Part shown: piece after piece, positions 1-5,909 of the stretch
How positions within the stretch are numbered: position 1 is the first letter of the stretch
Layout of the letters: each line of letters begins with the position of its first letter
Source of the DNA: Caldilineae bacterium
Lineage (GTDB): Bacteria > Chloroflexota > Anaerolineae > J102
Length of the DNA stretch: 5,909 nucleotides
Assembly (NCBI GenBank): GCA_011192085.1
Contig: DUEQ01000253.1
Coordinates: 1 to 5,909 of the forward strand
Direction: 5' to 3'
The notes under the pieces: model-generated
What the model was told of the DNA's origin: nothing
Databases searched by the model: none
What the model saw: the letters and a program-made list of their open reading frames with translations, nothing else
Position numbers and translations under genes: made by a program

Positions 1-1211
<1,211 letters not shown>

Positions 1212-1214
1212 GAG

Positions 1215-1889
1215 TTACTTCTGGGAGGCATAGTCGCTGATCTGCCCGGCCAGCCACTGGACCCAGGCGTCGAATCCTTCCCCTGTTTTGGCGGAAAGGG
1301 GGAAGAAGGCCAGGCCGGGGTTCAGGGCTTCGACCCCGCGACGGAAGTAGGCGAGATCGAAATCGAAGTAGGGCAGGAGATCGATTTTGTTCAGGACAAC
1401 GGCCTGCACGCCCCGGTACATGGGGGGGTATTTGTAGGGTTTATCCGCGCCTTCGGGCACCGAGGCGATGAGGACGTTGAGGTGCGCTCCCAGGGGAAAG
1501 CTGGCCGGGCAGATGAGGTTGCCCACGTTTTCGATGATGATCGCGTCGGTGTTGGCCAGGTCCACCTGGGCCAGGGCGTTGTGCACCATGACCGCATCCA
1601 GGTGGCAGGCGCCCCCGGTGTTGATCTGCACCGCGGGGATGCCTGTGGCCGCGATGCGGTCCGCGTCGAGGGTGGTGGCGATGTCGCCATCGATGCCCGC
1701 CAGGCGGTAGCGATCTTTCAGGGTATGGATAGTGCGGACGATGAGGGTGGTTTTGCCCGCGCCAGGAGAGGCCATGAAGTTGACGGCGAAGGTGCGATGC
1801 GCGTCCAATAGGGCGCGGTTGGTTTGGGCCAGTTGGTCGTTGGCCTTGAGGATGTTTTCAACGACAGGGACGGTCTGTGTCGTGGACAT
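1215..1889 (-). CDS. hypB: HypB, hydrogenase nickel-incorporation GTPase
   Basis: HypB is a SIMIBI-class GTPase that works with HypA to insert nickel into the hydrogenase large-subunit precursor. The 224-residue protein carries a P-loop SPGAGKTT at 41-48 and a switch region GDIATTLDADR at 68-78. It has the metal-site residues Cys95-His96 in GGACHLDA and Cys127 in NLICP, and the guanine-specificity NKID at 167-170. The C-terminal PLSAKTGEGFD matches the G5-type loop. It has neither the N-terminal CCxxC-type high-affinity nickel site of E. coli HypB nor the histidine-rich tract of rhizobial HypB, so it is the minimal G-domain form and should not store nickel. The ATG at 1889 has a good AGGAG 7 nt upstream. 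It lies 53 bp after hypA and 3-21 bp before hypF, consistent with one transcript. Confidence 0.97.
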   Translation of the reverse strand: MSTTQTVPVVENILKANDQLAQTNRALLDAHRTFAVNFMASPGAGKTTLIVRTIHTLKDRYRLAGIDGDIATTLDADRIAATGIPAVQINTGGACHLDAVMVHNALAQVDLANTDAIIIENVGNLICPASFPLGAHLNVLIASVPEGADKPYKYPPMYRGVQAVVLNKIDLLPYFDFDLAYFRRGVEALNPGLAFFPLSAKTGEGFDAWVQWLAGQISDYASQK

Positions 1890-1891
1890 TG

Positions 1892-1903
1892 CCAGGCTCC
1901 TGG
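1892..1903 (-). promoter_or_regulatory. hypB ribosome-binding site inside a 12-bp palindrome
   Basis: The AGGAG at 1901-1897 that serves hypB sits in CCAGGAGCCTGG, a perfect 5-bp inverted repeat with a 2-nt centre. In RNA a 4-bp stem with a 4-nt loop could partly hide the Shine-Dalgarno. Translation from hypA ends about 40 nt upstream, so a role in tuning HypB output is possible but is inference. Confidence 0.45.
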
Positions 1904-1942
1904 TGGGATGGCGTGATGAAGTGCGGTTTGCCGCGCGGTCCG

Positions 1943-2287
1943 TTATGTTTCGATGTCGATGCTCTCCAACCGGAATTCATCTCCCTGGATGAGTTGCACC
2001 CGCACGCTGCCGCATTGTGGGCAGGCCAAGTGTTGACCGTCCAACGGGTATTGACGACCGCAGTCCCAGCAGCGATAGATGGCGGGAATCCGCTGGAAGC
2101 GCAGCGTTGCGCCTTCGGCCAGGGTGCCCTGGCTCAGTAGGTCCCAATAGAATTGGACGGAATCATCCACGATGCTGGACATCTGGCCGATGACCAGGTT
2201 GAGCGCGAGGACGCGGCGGGCCTGGGCCCGTCGGGCGTGATCCAGGGTGATGTTGAGGAGGTTTTCGACAACGGGGAGTTCGTGCAC
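1943..2287 (-). CDS. hypA: HypA, hydrogenase nickel metallochaperone
   Basis: HypA binds Ni(II) and passes it, with HypB, to the [NiFe]-hydrogenase large subunit. The 114 residues match the usual length of the family. The N-terminus reads MHELPVVENLL; His2 (with the N-terminal amine) is the known nickel ligand, and this fixes the start. The structural zinc site is Cys73/Cys76 (CWDC) and Cys89/Cys92 (CPQC), the same CX2C-X12-CX2C spacing as characterised HypA. The C-terminal GDEFRLESIDIE is also typical. The start codon is GTG at 2287-2285: no ATG lies in frame just upstream, and no clear Shine-Dalgarno is visible. It is the first gene of the hypA-hypB-hypF unit. Confidence 0.96.
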   Translation of the reverse strand: MHELPVVENLLNITLDHARRAQARRVLALNLVIGQMSSIVDDSVQFYWDLLSQGTLAEGATLRFQRIPAIYRCWDCGRQYPLDGQHLACPQCGSVRVQLIQGDEFRLESIDIET

Positions 2288-2324
2288 GGGGCGATGACGA
2301 TGCGTAGTCGCGGCGTTTGCCTTC

Positions 2325-2333
2325 AGTATAGCA
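2325..2333 (-). promoter_or_regulatory. Candidate extended -10 promoter for the hyp operon
   Basis: Reading on the minus strand, TGCTATACT is an extended -10 (TGn plus TATACT, one base from TATAAT). Transcription would start near 2318, leaving a leader of about 30 nt before the hypA GTG. No TTGACA-like -35 lies 16-18 bp upstream, which is acceptable for extended -10 promoters or activator-dependent ones. Position and motif are seen; activity is inference. Confidence 0.5.
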
Positions 2334-2364
2334 GAAGGTGGCGAGTCGCGCCGTGATTTTCCTC

Positions 2365-2378
2365 ATAGCGCCCGCTAT
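2365..2378. promoter_or_regulatory. Palindrome upstream of the hypA promoter (operator candidate)
   Basis: ATAGCG-CC-CGCTAT is a perfect 6-bp inverted repeat with a 2-bp centre. It lies about 47-60 bp upstream of the predicted hypA start site, where activators often bind, and the hypA promoter lacks a -35 box. It does not match an operator consensus that I can name. Confidence 0.35.
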
Positions 2379-2418
2379 CTCGGTGACACGCGCGGGAATC
2401 ACATGGGGACGGCATGAT

Positions 2419-2492
2419 GATAGACCGTAGACGATAGAGGATAGACGAGGGAATTGGCGTCCGAGATCGTCCATCATCGGTCCTCTATCGTC
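2419..2492. repeat. Degenerate heptamer repeats arranged as a 12-bp inverted repeat
   Basis: Four tandem heptamers run from 2419 to 2446: GATAGAC, CGTAGAC, GATAGAG, GATAGAC. From 2469 to 2489 related heptamers appear in the opposite orientation: GTCCATC, ATCGGTC, CTCTATC. Within these, GACGATAGAGGA (2430-2441) and TCCTCTATCGTC (2481-2492) form a perfect 12-bp inverted repeat around a 39-nt loop. It sits in the divergent spacer just upstream of the plus-strand promoter. It could be a dispersed intergenic repeat typical of this genome, a decayed repeat element, or a protein-binding array. Confidence 0.6.
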
Positions 2493-2513
2493 AACATGAG
2501 GAAGCGAGGCGAT

Positions 2514-2543
2514 TTGACCGATGTCGGACGCGTTCGCTATAAT
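2514..2543 (+). promoter_or_regulatory. Sigma70-type promoter for the ABC ATPase transcript
   Basis: TTGACC at 2514-2519 and a perfect TATAAT at 2538-2543 are separated by 18 bp. The start site should be near 2550, giving a 5' leader of about 275 nt before the ATPase start codon. This is the best promoter-like sequence in the window. Confidence 0.7.
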
Positions 2544-2559
2544 GTCAGCACAGTGACAT
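2542..2559. promoter_or_regulatory. Palindromic operator candidate over the -10 and start site
   Basis: ATGTCA-GCACAG-TGACAT is a perfect 6-bp inverted repeat with a 6-bp spacer. It overlaps the last bases of TATAAT and spans the predicted start site, the classical place for a repressor to block transcription. The half-sites also allow a small stem-loop at the 5' end of the RNA. No regulator is identified. Confidence 0.45.
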
Positions 2560-2578
2560 CGTGTCCAGCGCTCTCTTC

Positions 2579-2587
2579 AAAGGAGGT
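2579..2587 (+). promoter_or_regulatory. Orphan strong Shine-Dalgarno in the leader
   Basis: AAAGGAGGT is a perfect complement of the 16S rRNA 3' end, about 30 nt into the leader. No ATG or GTG lies at a normal distance downstream. TTG at 2587 overlaps it, and the only spaced candidate, ATC at 2593, would be a very rare start. Either would give a peptide of about 30 residues ending at the TAA 2680-2682. The CTCTT at 2573-2577 can pair with AGGAG at 2581-2585 and hide it. It may be a ribosome standby site, part of a regulated leader, or a relic. Confidence 0.4.
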
Positions 2588-2651
2588 TGCCTATCGACAG
2601 ATCCTGCAAGGCATGCGTTTCCATCCCCTATCATTTGCTTTTTCGAACTTT

Positions 2652-2802
2652 GGACGCGTTTATCAGGCGGTGTTGGCGGTAATGCCCGCAGGCAGACCAG
2701 CCAAGGACGCGAAGGCCACAGGGGAGCCGGGGTGAGCAGCCCCGTCCTCTGGCGTCCGGCCCTGACCTGACGACCGAACAGTTCTGCTGATAAACGACGT
2801 CT
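2652..2802 (+). ncRNA. Structured 5' leader RNA of unknown class upstream of the ABC ATPase
   Basis: The transcript leader can fold into one long imperfect hairpin. Outermost, 2653-2666 pairs with 2787-2801 (14 bp, one bulged A at 2797). Next, 2671-2678 pairs with 2771-2780 (8 bp, two single bulges). Then 2689-2695 pairs with 2762-2769, GCC 2700-2702 with GGC 2758-2760, GGACGC 2705-2710 with GCGTCC 2752-2757, 2719-2725 with 2745-2751 (one G-U), and CGGGG 2728-2732 with CCCCG 2740-2744 around a TGAGCAG loop. Unpaired bases lie mostly on the 5' side (10-nt and 8-nt bulges), as in ligand- or protein-binding RNAs. It ends just before the ATPase ribosome-binding site. I assigned no known riboswitch family. 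The fold was drawn by hand, without energies. Confidence 0.55.
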
Positions 2803-2805
2803 TCC

Positions 2806-2821
2806 ATCTCATCAAGGAGAT
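2806..2821 (+). promoter_or_regulatory. Possible ribosome-binding-site-hiding hairpin before the ABC ATPase
   Basis: AAGGAG at 2814-2819 is 7 nt from the ATG at 2827 and is the obvious Shine-Dalgarno. ATCTC (2806-2810) pairs with GAGAT (2817-2821) around a 6-nt loop, covering half of it. Coming directly after the structured leader, this could act as a translational switch. The stem is short, so its effect is uncertain. Confidence 0.4.
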
Positions 2822-2826
2822 TGTTC

Positions 2827-3933
2827 ATGGCCAGTGTGGATTACGAACATGTCACCAAGCGTTGGGGCGACGTGGTCGCTGTCAACGACCTGACGTTGCA
2901 TATCAACGACAAGGAATTCATGGTGTACGTCGGCCCGTCCGGGTGTGGCAAGTCCACATCGTTGCGTTTGCTGGCGGGGCTGGAGGAGATCACCGAGGGC
3001 ATCATCAAAATCGACGATAAGATCGTGAATGATGTGCCACCCAAAGATCGGGACATCGCCATGGTGTTCCAATCCTACGCGCTTTACCCGCACATGACCG
3101 CGTATGACAACATGGCGTTCGGGTTGAAGTTGCGCAAAGTGCCCAAGAACGAGATCGATAAGAAGGTGAAGGAGGCCGCGGAGCTGTTGGGCATCAGTAA
3201 TTTGCTGGACCGCAAGCCCAAGGCCCTGTCGGGAGGCCAGCGCCAGCGCGTCGCCCTGGGGCGGGCCATCGTCCGCAACCCCAAGGTCTTCCTGCTAGAT
3301 GAGCCTCTTTCCAACCTGGACGCGAAGCTGCGCGTCGAGACCCGCGCCAACCTCACCCGACTGCATAAGCGCCTGGGCGCCACCTTTATCTATGTGACTC
3401 ATGACCAGGTGGAGGCGATGACCATGGCCGATCGCATCGCGGTGCTGCGCGATGGCATCCTCCAGCAGGTGGACAAGCCCCAGGTGCTCTATAACCATCC
3501 GGCCAACGTCTTCGTGGCGGGCTTCATCGGCAGCCCCAGCATGAATTTCTTCGACGTCACTCTGGTGGAAGTGCAGGACACGAAGAAGCTTTTCGTGGAT
3601 GGCGGCTCCTTCCGTCTGGAAGTGCCCGCCAACATCGCAGACAAGGTGCGGAAATACAAGGGGCGGCAGCTCATTTTCGGCATCCGGCCCGAAGACATCC
3701 ACGCTGCGGAATACACCCCGCCCGACATTGCCGCCGCGCCCTTGAAGGTCGATGTTGACTTCTACGAGCTCATGGGCAACGAGATCTTCGTCTATGCGCT
3801 CACCGGCGGCAAGCAGTTCATCGCCCGCGTCGATCCTCGCACCCGGGCCGTGCCGGGCCAGCCCATCGACCTGGTGGTCAATATGGGCAATATGCATCTG
3901 TTCGATCCCAATACCGAAATGGCGATCGTTTGA
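2827..3933 (+). CDS. ABC transporter ATP-binding protein, UgpC/MsmK/MalK family (carbohydrate uptake)
   Basis: This is the cytoplasmic ATPase that powers import of sugars, polyols or glycerol-3-phosphate through CUT1-type permeases. From the ATG at 2827 it has 368 residues, the normal length. Walker A is GPSGCGKST at 36-44, the Q-loop Gln is 82, the signature LSGGQRQRVALGRA spans 134-147, Walker B with the catalytic Glu is VFLLDE at 154-159, the D-loop is SNLD, and the H-loop His is 192 in THDQVEAMTMADRI. Residues from about 235 to the end form the OB/TOBE domain with IGSPSMNFF and FGIRPED. An in-frame TTG at 2821 would add only two residues, and AAGGAG favours the ATG. No permease or binding-protein genes adjoin it, so it may serve several importers, as MsmK and MsiK do. 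The substrate, and thus the symbol, cannot be set from sequence. Confidence 0.95.
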   Translation: MASVDYEHVTKRWGDVVAVNDLTLHINDKEFMVYVGPSGCGKSTSLRLLAGLEEITEGIIKIDDKIVNDVPPKDRDIAMVFQSYALYPHMTAYDNMAFGLKLRKVPKNEIDKKVKEAAELLGISNLLDRKPKALSGGQRQRVALGRAIVRNPKVFLLDEPLSNLDAKLRVETRANLTRLHKRLGATFIYVTHDQVEAMTMADRIAVLRDGILQQVDKPQVLYNHPANVFVAGFIGSPSMNFFDVTLVEVQDTKKLFVDGGSFRLEVPANIADKVRKYKGRQLIFGIRPEDIHAAEYTPPDIAAAPLKVDVDFYELMGNEIFVYALTGGKQFIARVDPRTRAVPGQPIDLVVNMGNMHLFDPNTEMAIV

Positions 3934-3954
3934 TCCACCGCTCTGTCGCTCATC

Positions 3955-3992
3955 GAGGGGATGGTCGCCAGCCTGTCGTCCATCCCCTTTTT
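3955..3992 (+). terminator. Intrinsic terminator after the ABC ATPase gene
   Basis: AGGGGATGG (3956-3964) pairs with CCATCCCCT (3980-3988), a perfect 9-bp stem, and is followed by five T residues (3988-3992). The stem starts 22 nt after the ATPase stop codon. It lies inside the 76-bp gap before the next gene, so it should lower transcription of the mutase gene unless that gene has its own promoter or depends on read-through. Confidence 0.85.
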
Positions 3993-4009
3993 CTGTTGGA
4001 GGCCCCCAA

Positions 4010-5239
4010 ATGGTGATTTCGGATCACACAATCTATCAAGAACTTGCTGAGAGAAAGGACAACAAGATCGTCTTGTTGGTCATGGATGGGCTGGGCGGGT
4101 TGCCCATGCAGCCCAATGGCCTGACCGAGCTGGAGGCCGCGTACACGCCTCATCTCGACCGTCTGGCCCGCGAAGGCAGCAGTGGCCGATCCATCCCTGT
4201 GCGGCCTGGGATGACGCCTGGATCCGGTCCGGCGCACCTGGCCCTGTTCAGCTACGATCCGGTGCAGTATGCGATCGGGCGGGGGGTGCTGGAGGCTCTG
4301 GGCATTGGCTTTGAGCTCGGGCCCAACGACCTGGCCGCTCGGGGCAATTTCGCCACCGTGGATGAGCATGGCCGCGTCGTGGATCGCCGCGCGGGGCGCA
4401 TTTCCACGGAGGAGTGCGTTCGCCTGACCAAAAAGCTGCAAGAAAATACGAGCCTGGCCGAGGATGGCGTGGAGGTGTTCGTGATGCCTGTGAAGGAGCA
4501 CCGCTTTGCGGTGGTCTTCCGCGGCGAGGGGTTGGGCGGCGAACTCACCGAGACCGATCCCCTGGTCACGGGCAAGCCCCCTCTGCCTGTGGAGGACCTG
4601 AGCGGCACGCCCGAGGGGCAGCGCACCGCGGCCCTGGTCAACAAATGGATCGCTCAGGCCCGGGCCGCGCTGGCGGATGAGCGCCGGGCCAACAGCCTCA
4701 ACCTGCGCGGCATCGCCAAAGACCCGGGCCTGCCTTCGCTTCAAGACATCTTCAAGCTCCGCCCTGCGGCCATCGCCGTCTATCCCATGTACAAGGGCGT
4801 GGCCAAGCTGGTGGGCATGACCGTCATCGACTTCGAGGGTGACCGGCCCCATCATGAGATCGCCGCGCTGAAAGCGGTGTGGAAGGACTACGATTTCTTC
4901 TTCATCCACATCAAGAAGACCGACAGCTACGGCGAGGATGGGAATTTCGACGCCAAGGTCCATGAGATCGAGGCGGTCGACGCCCTCATCCCCGACATTT
5001 TGGCGCTGAACCCCAGCGTGCTCATCGTCACAGGCGACCACAGCACCCCGGCCAAACTGCGCAACCACTCCTCCCATCCCGTCCCCACCCTGTTCTGGGG
5101 CCCGAACGTGATGCAAGATTCCGTCACCACGTTCGGGGAGCGCGCCAGCGAGGGGGGCGCGATGGGCCTCTTCCACGCCACCGAGATCATCCCCTGGGCT
5201 CTGGGCTACGCGGATCGCCTCAAGCGCTTTGGCGCATGA
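4010..5239 (+). CDS. apgM: 2,3-bisphosphoglycerate-independent phosphoglycerate mutase, archaeal (ApgM) type
   Basis: It interconverts 3- and 2-phosphoglycerate in lower glycolysis and gluconeogenesis, as a metal-dependent member of the alkaline phosphatase superfamily. The 409 residues fit the ApgM family (about 400) rather than the longer GpmI form (about 510). VLLVMDGLGG holds metal ligand Asp26. MTPGSGPAHLALFSYDP at 68-84 contains the presumed phosphoserine nucleophile Ser72. KKTDSYGEDGNFDAK at 302-316 and TGDHSTP at 341-347 (Asp343, His344), followed by HSSHPVPT, supply the other metal ligands. The start is ATG 4010: TGGAGG at 3997-4002 is 7 nt upstream. The frame stays open back to 3752, but that stretch overlaps the ATPase gene in another frame and lacks mutase similarity. 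Some relatives are labelled phosphonopyruvate decarboxylase-like; I see no reason to prefer that. An intrinsic terminator precedes it and I see no own promoter. Confidence 0.93.
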   Translation: MVISDHTIYQELAERKDNKIVLLVMDGLGGLPMQPNGLTELEAAYTPHLDRLAREGSSGRSIPVRPGMTPGSGPAHLALFSYDPVQYAIGRGVLEALGIGFELGPNDLAARGNFATVDEHGRVVDRRAGRISTEECVRLTKKLQENTSLAEDGVEVFVMPVKEHRFAVVFRGEGLGGELTETDPLVTGKPPLPVEDLSGTPEGQRTAALVNKWIAQARAALADERRANSLNLRGIAKDPGLPSLQDIFKLRPAAIAVYPMYKGVAKLVGMTVIDFEGDRPHHEIAALKAVWKDYDFFFIHIKKTDSYGEDGNFDAKVHEIEAVDALIPDILALNPSVLIVTGDHSTPAKLRNHSSHPVPTLFWGPNVMQDSVTTFGERASEGGAMGLFHATEIIPWALGYADRLKRFGA

Positions 5240-5248
5240 CCTTCCACG

Positions 5249-5283
5249 CGGGCGGCGGGCCTCCTGAAGGGCCTTGCCGCCCG
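5249..5283. terminator. Strong stem-loop after apgM, likely terminator without a U-tract
   Basis: CGGGCGGC (5249-5256) pairs with GCCGCCCG (5276-5283), a perfect 8-bp GC stem 9 nt after the apgM stop. An inner GGCC/GGCC pair (5258-5261 with 5270-5273) can extend it. It is followed by TAAAAG rather than a T-run on the plus strand, so classical intrinsic termination is weak. It may work as a 3'-end stabiliser or a bidirectional pause between the convergent genes. Confidence 0.5.
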
Positions 5284-5350
5284 TAAAAGTGAAAAGTAAG
5301 AAAGGGGCGGTCGTCGCCGGGCAGCGAACTGGTTACGCATGACGAAGTCA

Positions 5351-5395
5351 GCTGTCCGCGCCCAAGGGACCATCAGAGATTGGACATCGGACAGC
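5351..5395. terminator. Inverted repeat downstream of the Lrp/AsnC gene
   Basis: GCTGTCCG (5351-5358) and CGGACAGC (5388-5395) form a perfect 8-bp inverted repeat with a 29-nt loop, which holds a further CCAA/TTGG pair. It begins 4 nt after the stop codon of the minus-strand regulator and may mark its transcript end, although no T-run follows on that strand. Within it, ATTGGAC and ATCGGAC (5379-5392) are adjacent degenerate heptamers like those at 2419-2489. Confidence 0.4.
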
Positions 5396-5399
5396 GTCG

Positions 5400-5888
5400 C
5401 TAGCCCTCGTCATCGAACAGAAGAGGCATCCGATTGGTCTCCTTGACCTCGCGCAGGACCACGCTAGTGTGCACCCGCCCCACGCCCGGTATGCGCGAGA
5501 GCTTGTCCACCAAAAAGTCCTCCAGATCGCGCCGCTGGCGCATCACCACTTTGAGCAGATAGTCGAAATCGCCTGTGACATGATAGCATTCCACTACTTC
5601 GGGGAGATCGCTCATTCGGGCGTGAAAGGTCTGCACCCAATCAGGTTGGTGCTTCTCCAGCGTGACGTGGACGAAGCACAACATCTCGAACCCCAGTTTT
5701 TCCCGATCCAGCACGGCCGTATAGGCCTGAATGATTCCACTCTGTTCCAGGCGTTTGAGACGAGCGTGGGTGGCTGGTTGTGAAAGTGCGATGCGTCGGG
5801 CCAGTTCCGCGTTGCTGATGCGTCCTTCCCTTTGCAAGATGTCCAGGATTTTGAAATCGATTGAATCCAGTTTGTGTTGGATTGGCAT
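5400..5888 (-). CDS. Lrp/AsnC-family transcriptional regulator
   Basis: This family binds DNA as dimers to octamers and responds to amino acids or related small effectors. The 162 residues fit the family. Residues 7-55 form the winged helix-turn-helix, LDSIDFKILDILQREGR then SNAELARRIALSQPATHARLKRLEQSGII, with a linker at 52-65. Residues 67-148 form the RAM effector domain, including FVHVTL, EVVECYHVTGDFDYLLKV and the C-terminal VVLREVKETNRMPL. The Gly-Asp-Asp/Tyr region (VTGDFDYLL) is the usual ligand and oligomer contact. The ATG at 5888 has AAAGGA 8 nt upstream. Its promoter is outside the window. It converges on apgM, so there is no operon evidence for its targets; autoregulation is usual in the family. 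The effector cannot be assigned. Confidence 0.94.
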   Translation of the reverse strand: MPIQHKLDSIDFKILDILQREGRISNAELARRIALSQPATHARLKRLEQSGIIQAYTAVLDREKLGFEMLCFVHVTLEKHQPDWVQTFHARMSDLPEVVECYHVTGDFDYLLKVVMRQRRDLEDFLVDKLSRIPGVGRVHTSVVLREVKETNRMPLLFDDEG

Positions 5889-5909
5889 AGATGCTATCCT
5901 TTCAAAAGA

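Noticed and set aside
2489..2494. TTGACG on the minus strand as a -35 for hypA.
   Set aside because: The matching -10 position is a poor hexamer, and it is too far from the TGCTATACT element to work with it.
2613..2735. Small open frame of 40 codons (start MRFHPLSFAF) in the leader.
   Set aside because: Its ribosome site is poor, it overlaps the structured RNA, and it has no recognisable domain. The base pairing explains the sequence better.
2684..2740. Words resembling a c-di-GMP-I (GEMM) riboswitch, such as GGCAGACC, GGACGCGAAGGCCAC and AGCCGGG.
   Set aside because: The GAAA-capped P2 hairpin and the P3 loop are missing, and the same bases form a better nested stem (GGACGC with GCGTCC). 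An Rfam RF01051 scan would settle it.
2652..2802. The long imperfect hairpin as a MITE or palindromic transposon remnant.
   Set aside because: No target-site duplication flanks it, and the one-sided bulges look like RNA structure rather than decayed terminal repeats.
3295..3897. Minus-strand open frame of 200 codons across the ATPase gene.
   Set aside because: It is antisense to the conserved ATPase and TOBE region; histidine- and valine-rich mirror composition.
3752..4009. An 86-residue N-terminal extension of the mutase.
   Set aside because: It overlaps the ATPase gene, is serine- and proline-rich without family similarity, and a strong TGGAGG precedes the ATG at 4010.
3950..5176. Minus-strand open frame of 408 codons across apgM.
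   Set aside because: It is antisense to the mutase, with composition typical of a mirror frame and no known domain.

Overview
This is a GC-rich bacterial window (by eye, with codon third positions mostly G or C). It holds six protein genes in three blocks. The gene content fits a free-living, possibly anaerobic or hydrogen-metabolising bacterium. Short degenerate heptamer and octamer repeats in the intergenic DNA, together with a bacterial ApgM-type phosphoglycerate mutase and a UgpC/MsmK-type ATPase, would suit Chloroflexota. That assignment is inference and cannot be proved from the window.

Block 1, minus strand, 1-2287: three [NiFe]-hydrogenase maturation genes in the order hypA, hypB, hypF. 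hypF runs off the left edge, so only its N-terminal half is present. HypA and HypB deliver nickel and HypF starts synthesis of the CN/CO ligands on iron. Together they indicate that the genome encodes at least one [NiFe]-hydrogenase, with the other hyp genes probably beyond the left edge.

Block 2, 2288-2826: a 539-bp divergent intergenic region. It holds a candidate extended -10 promoter for hypA with a palindrome upstream, and a 12-bp inverted repeat built from degenerate heptamers. On the plus strand there is a good sigma70-type promoter with a palindrome over its start site, followed by a long 5' leader. About 150 nt of that leader (2652-2802) can fold into one long, one-sidedly bulged hairpin. 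I do not recognise it as a known riboswitch class, and it is the most interesting element here.

Block 3, plus strand, 2827-5239: a sugar-type ABC transporter ATPase (UgpC/MsmK/MalK family) with no permease genes beside it, then a strong intrinsic terminator, then a 2,3-bisphosphoglycerate-independent phosphoglycerate mutase of the archaeal (ApgM) type. The mutase ribosome-binding site starts only 4 nt after the terminator U-tract. The arrangement links carbohydrate uptake energy with lower glycolysis, with read-through probably setting the ratio.

Block 4, 5240-5909: a 160-bp convergent gap with two stem-loops, then a complete Lrp/AsnC-family regulator on the minus strand ending the window.
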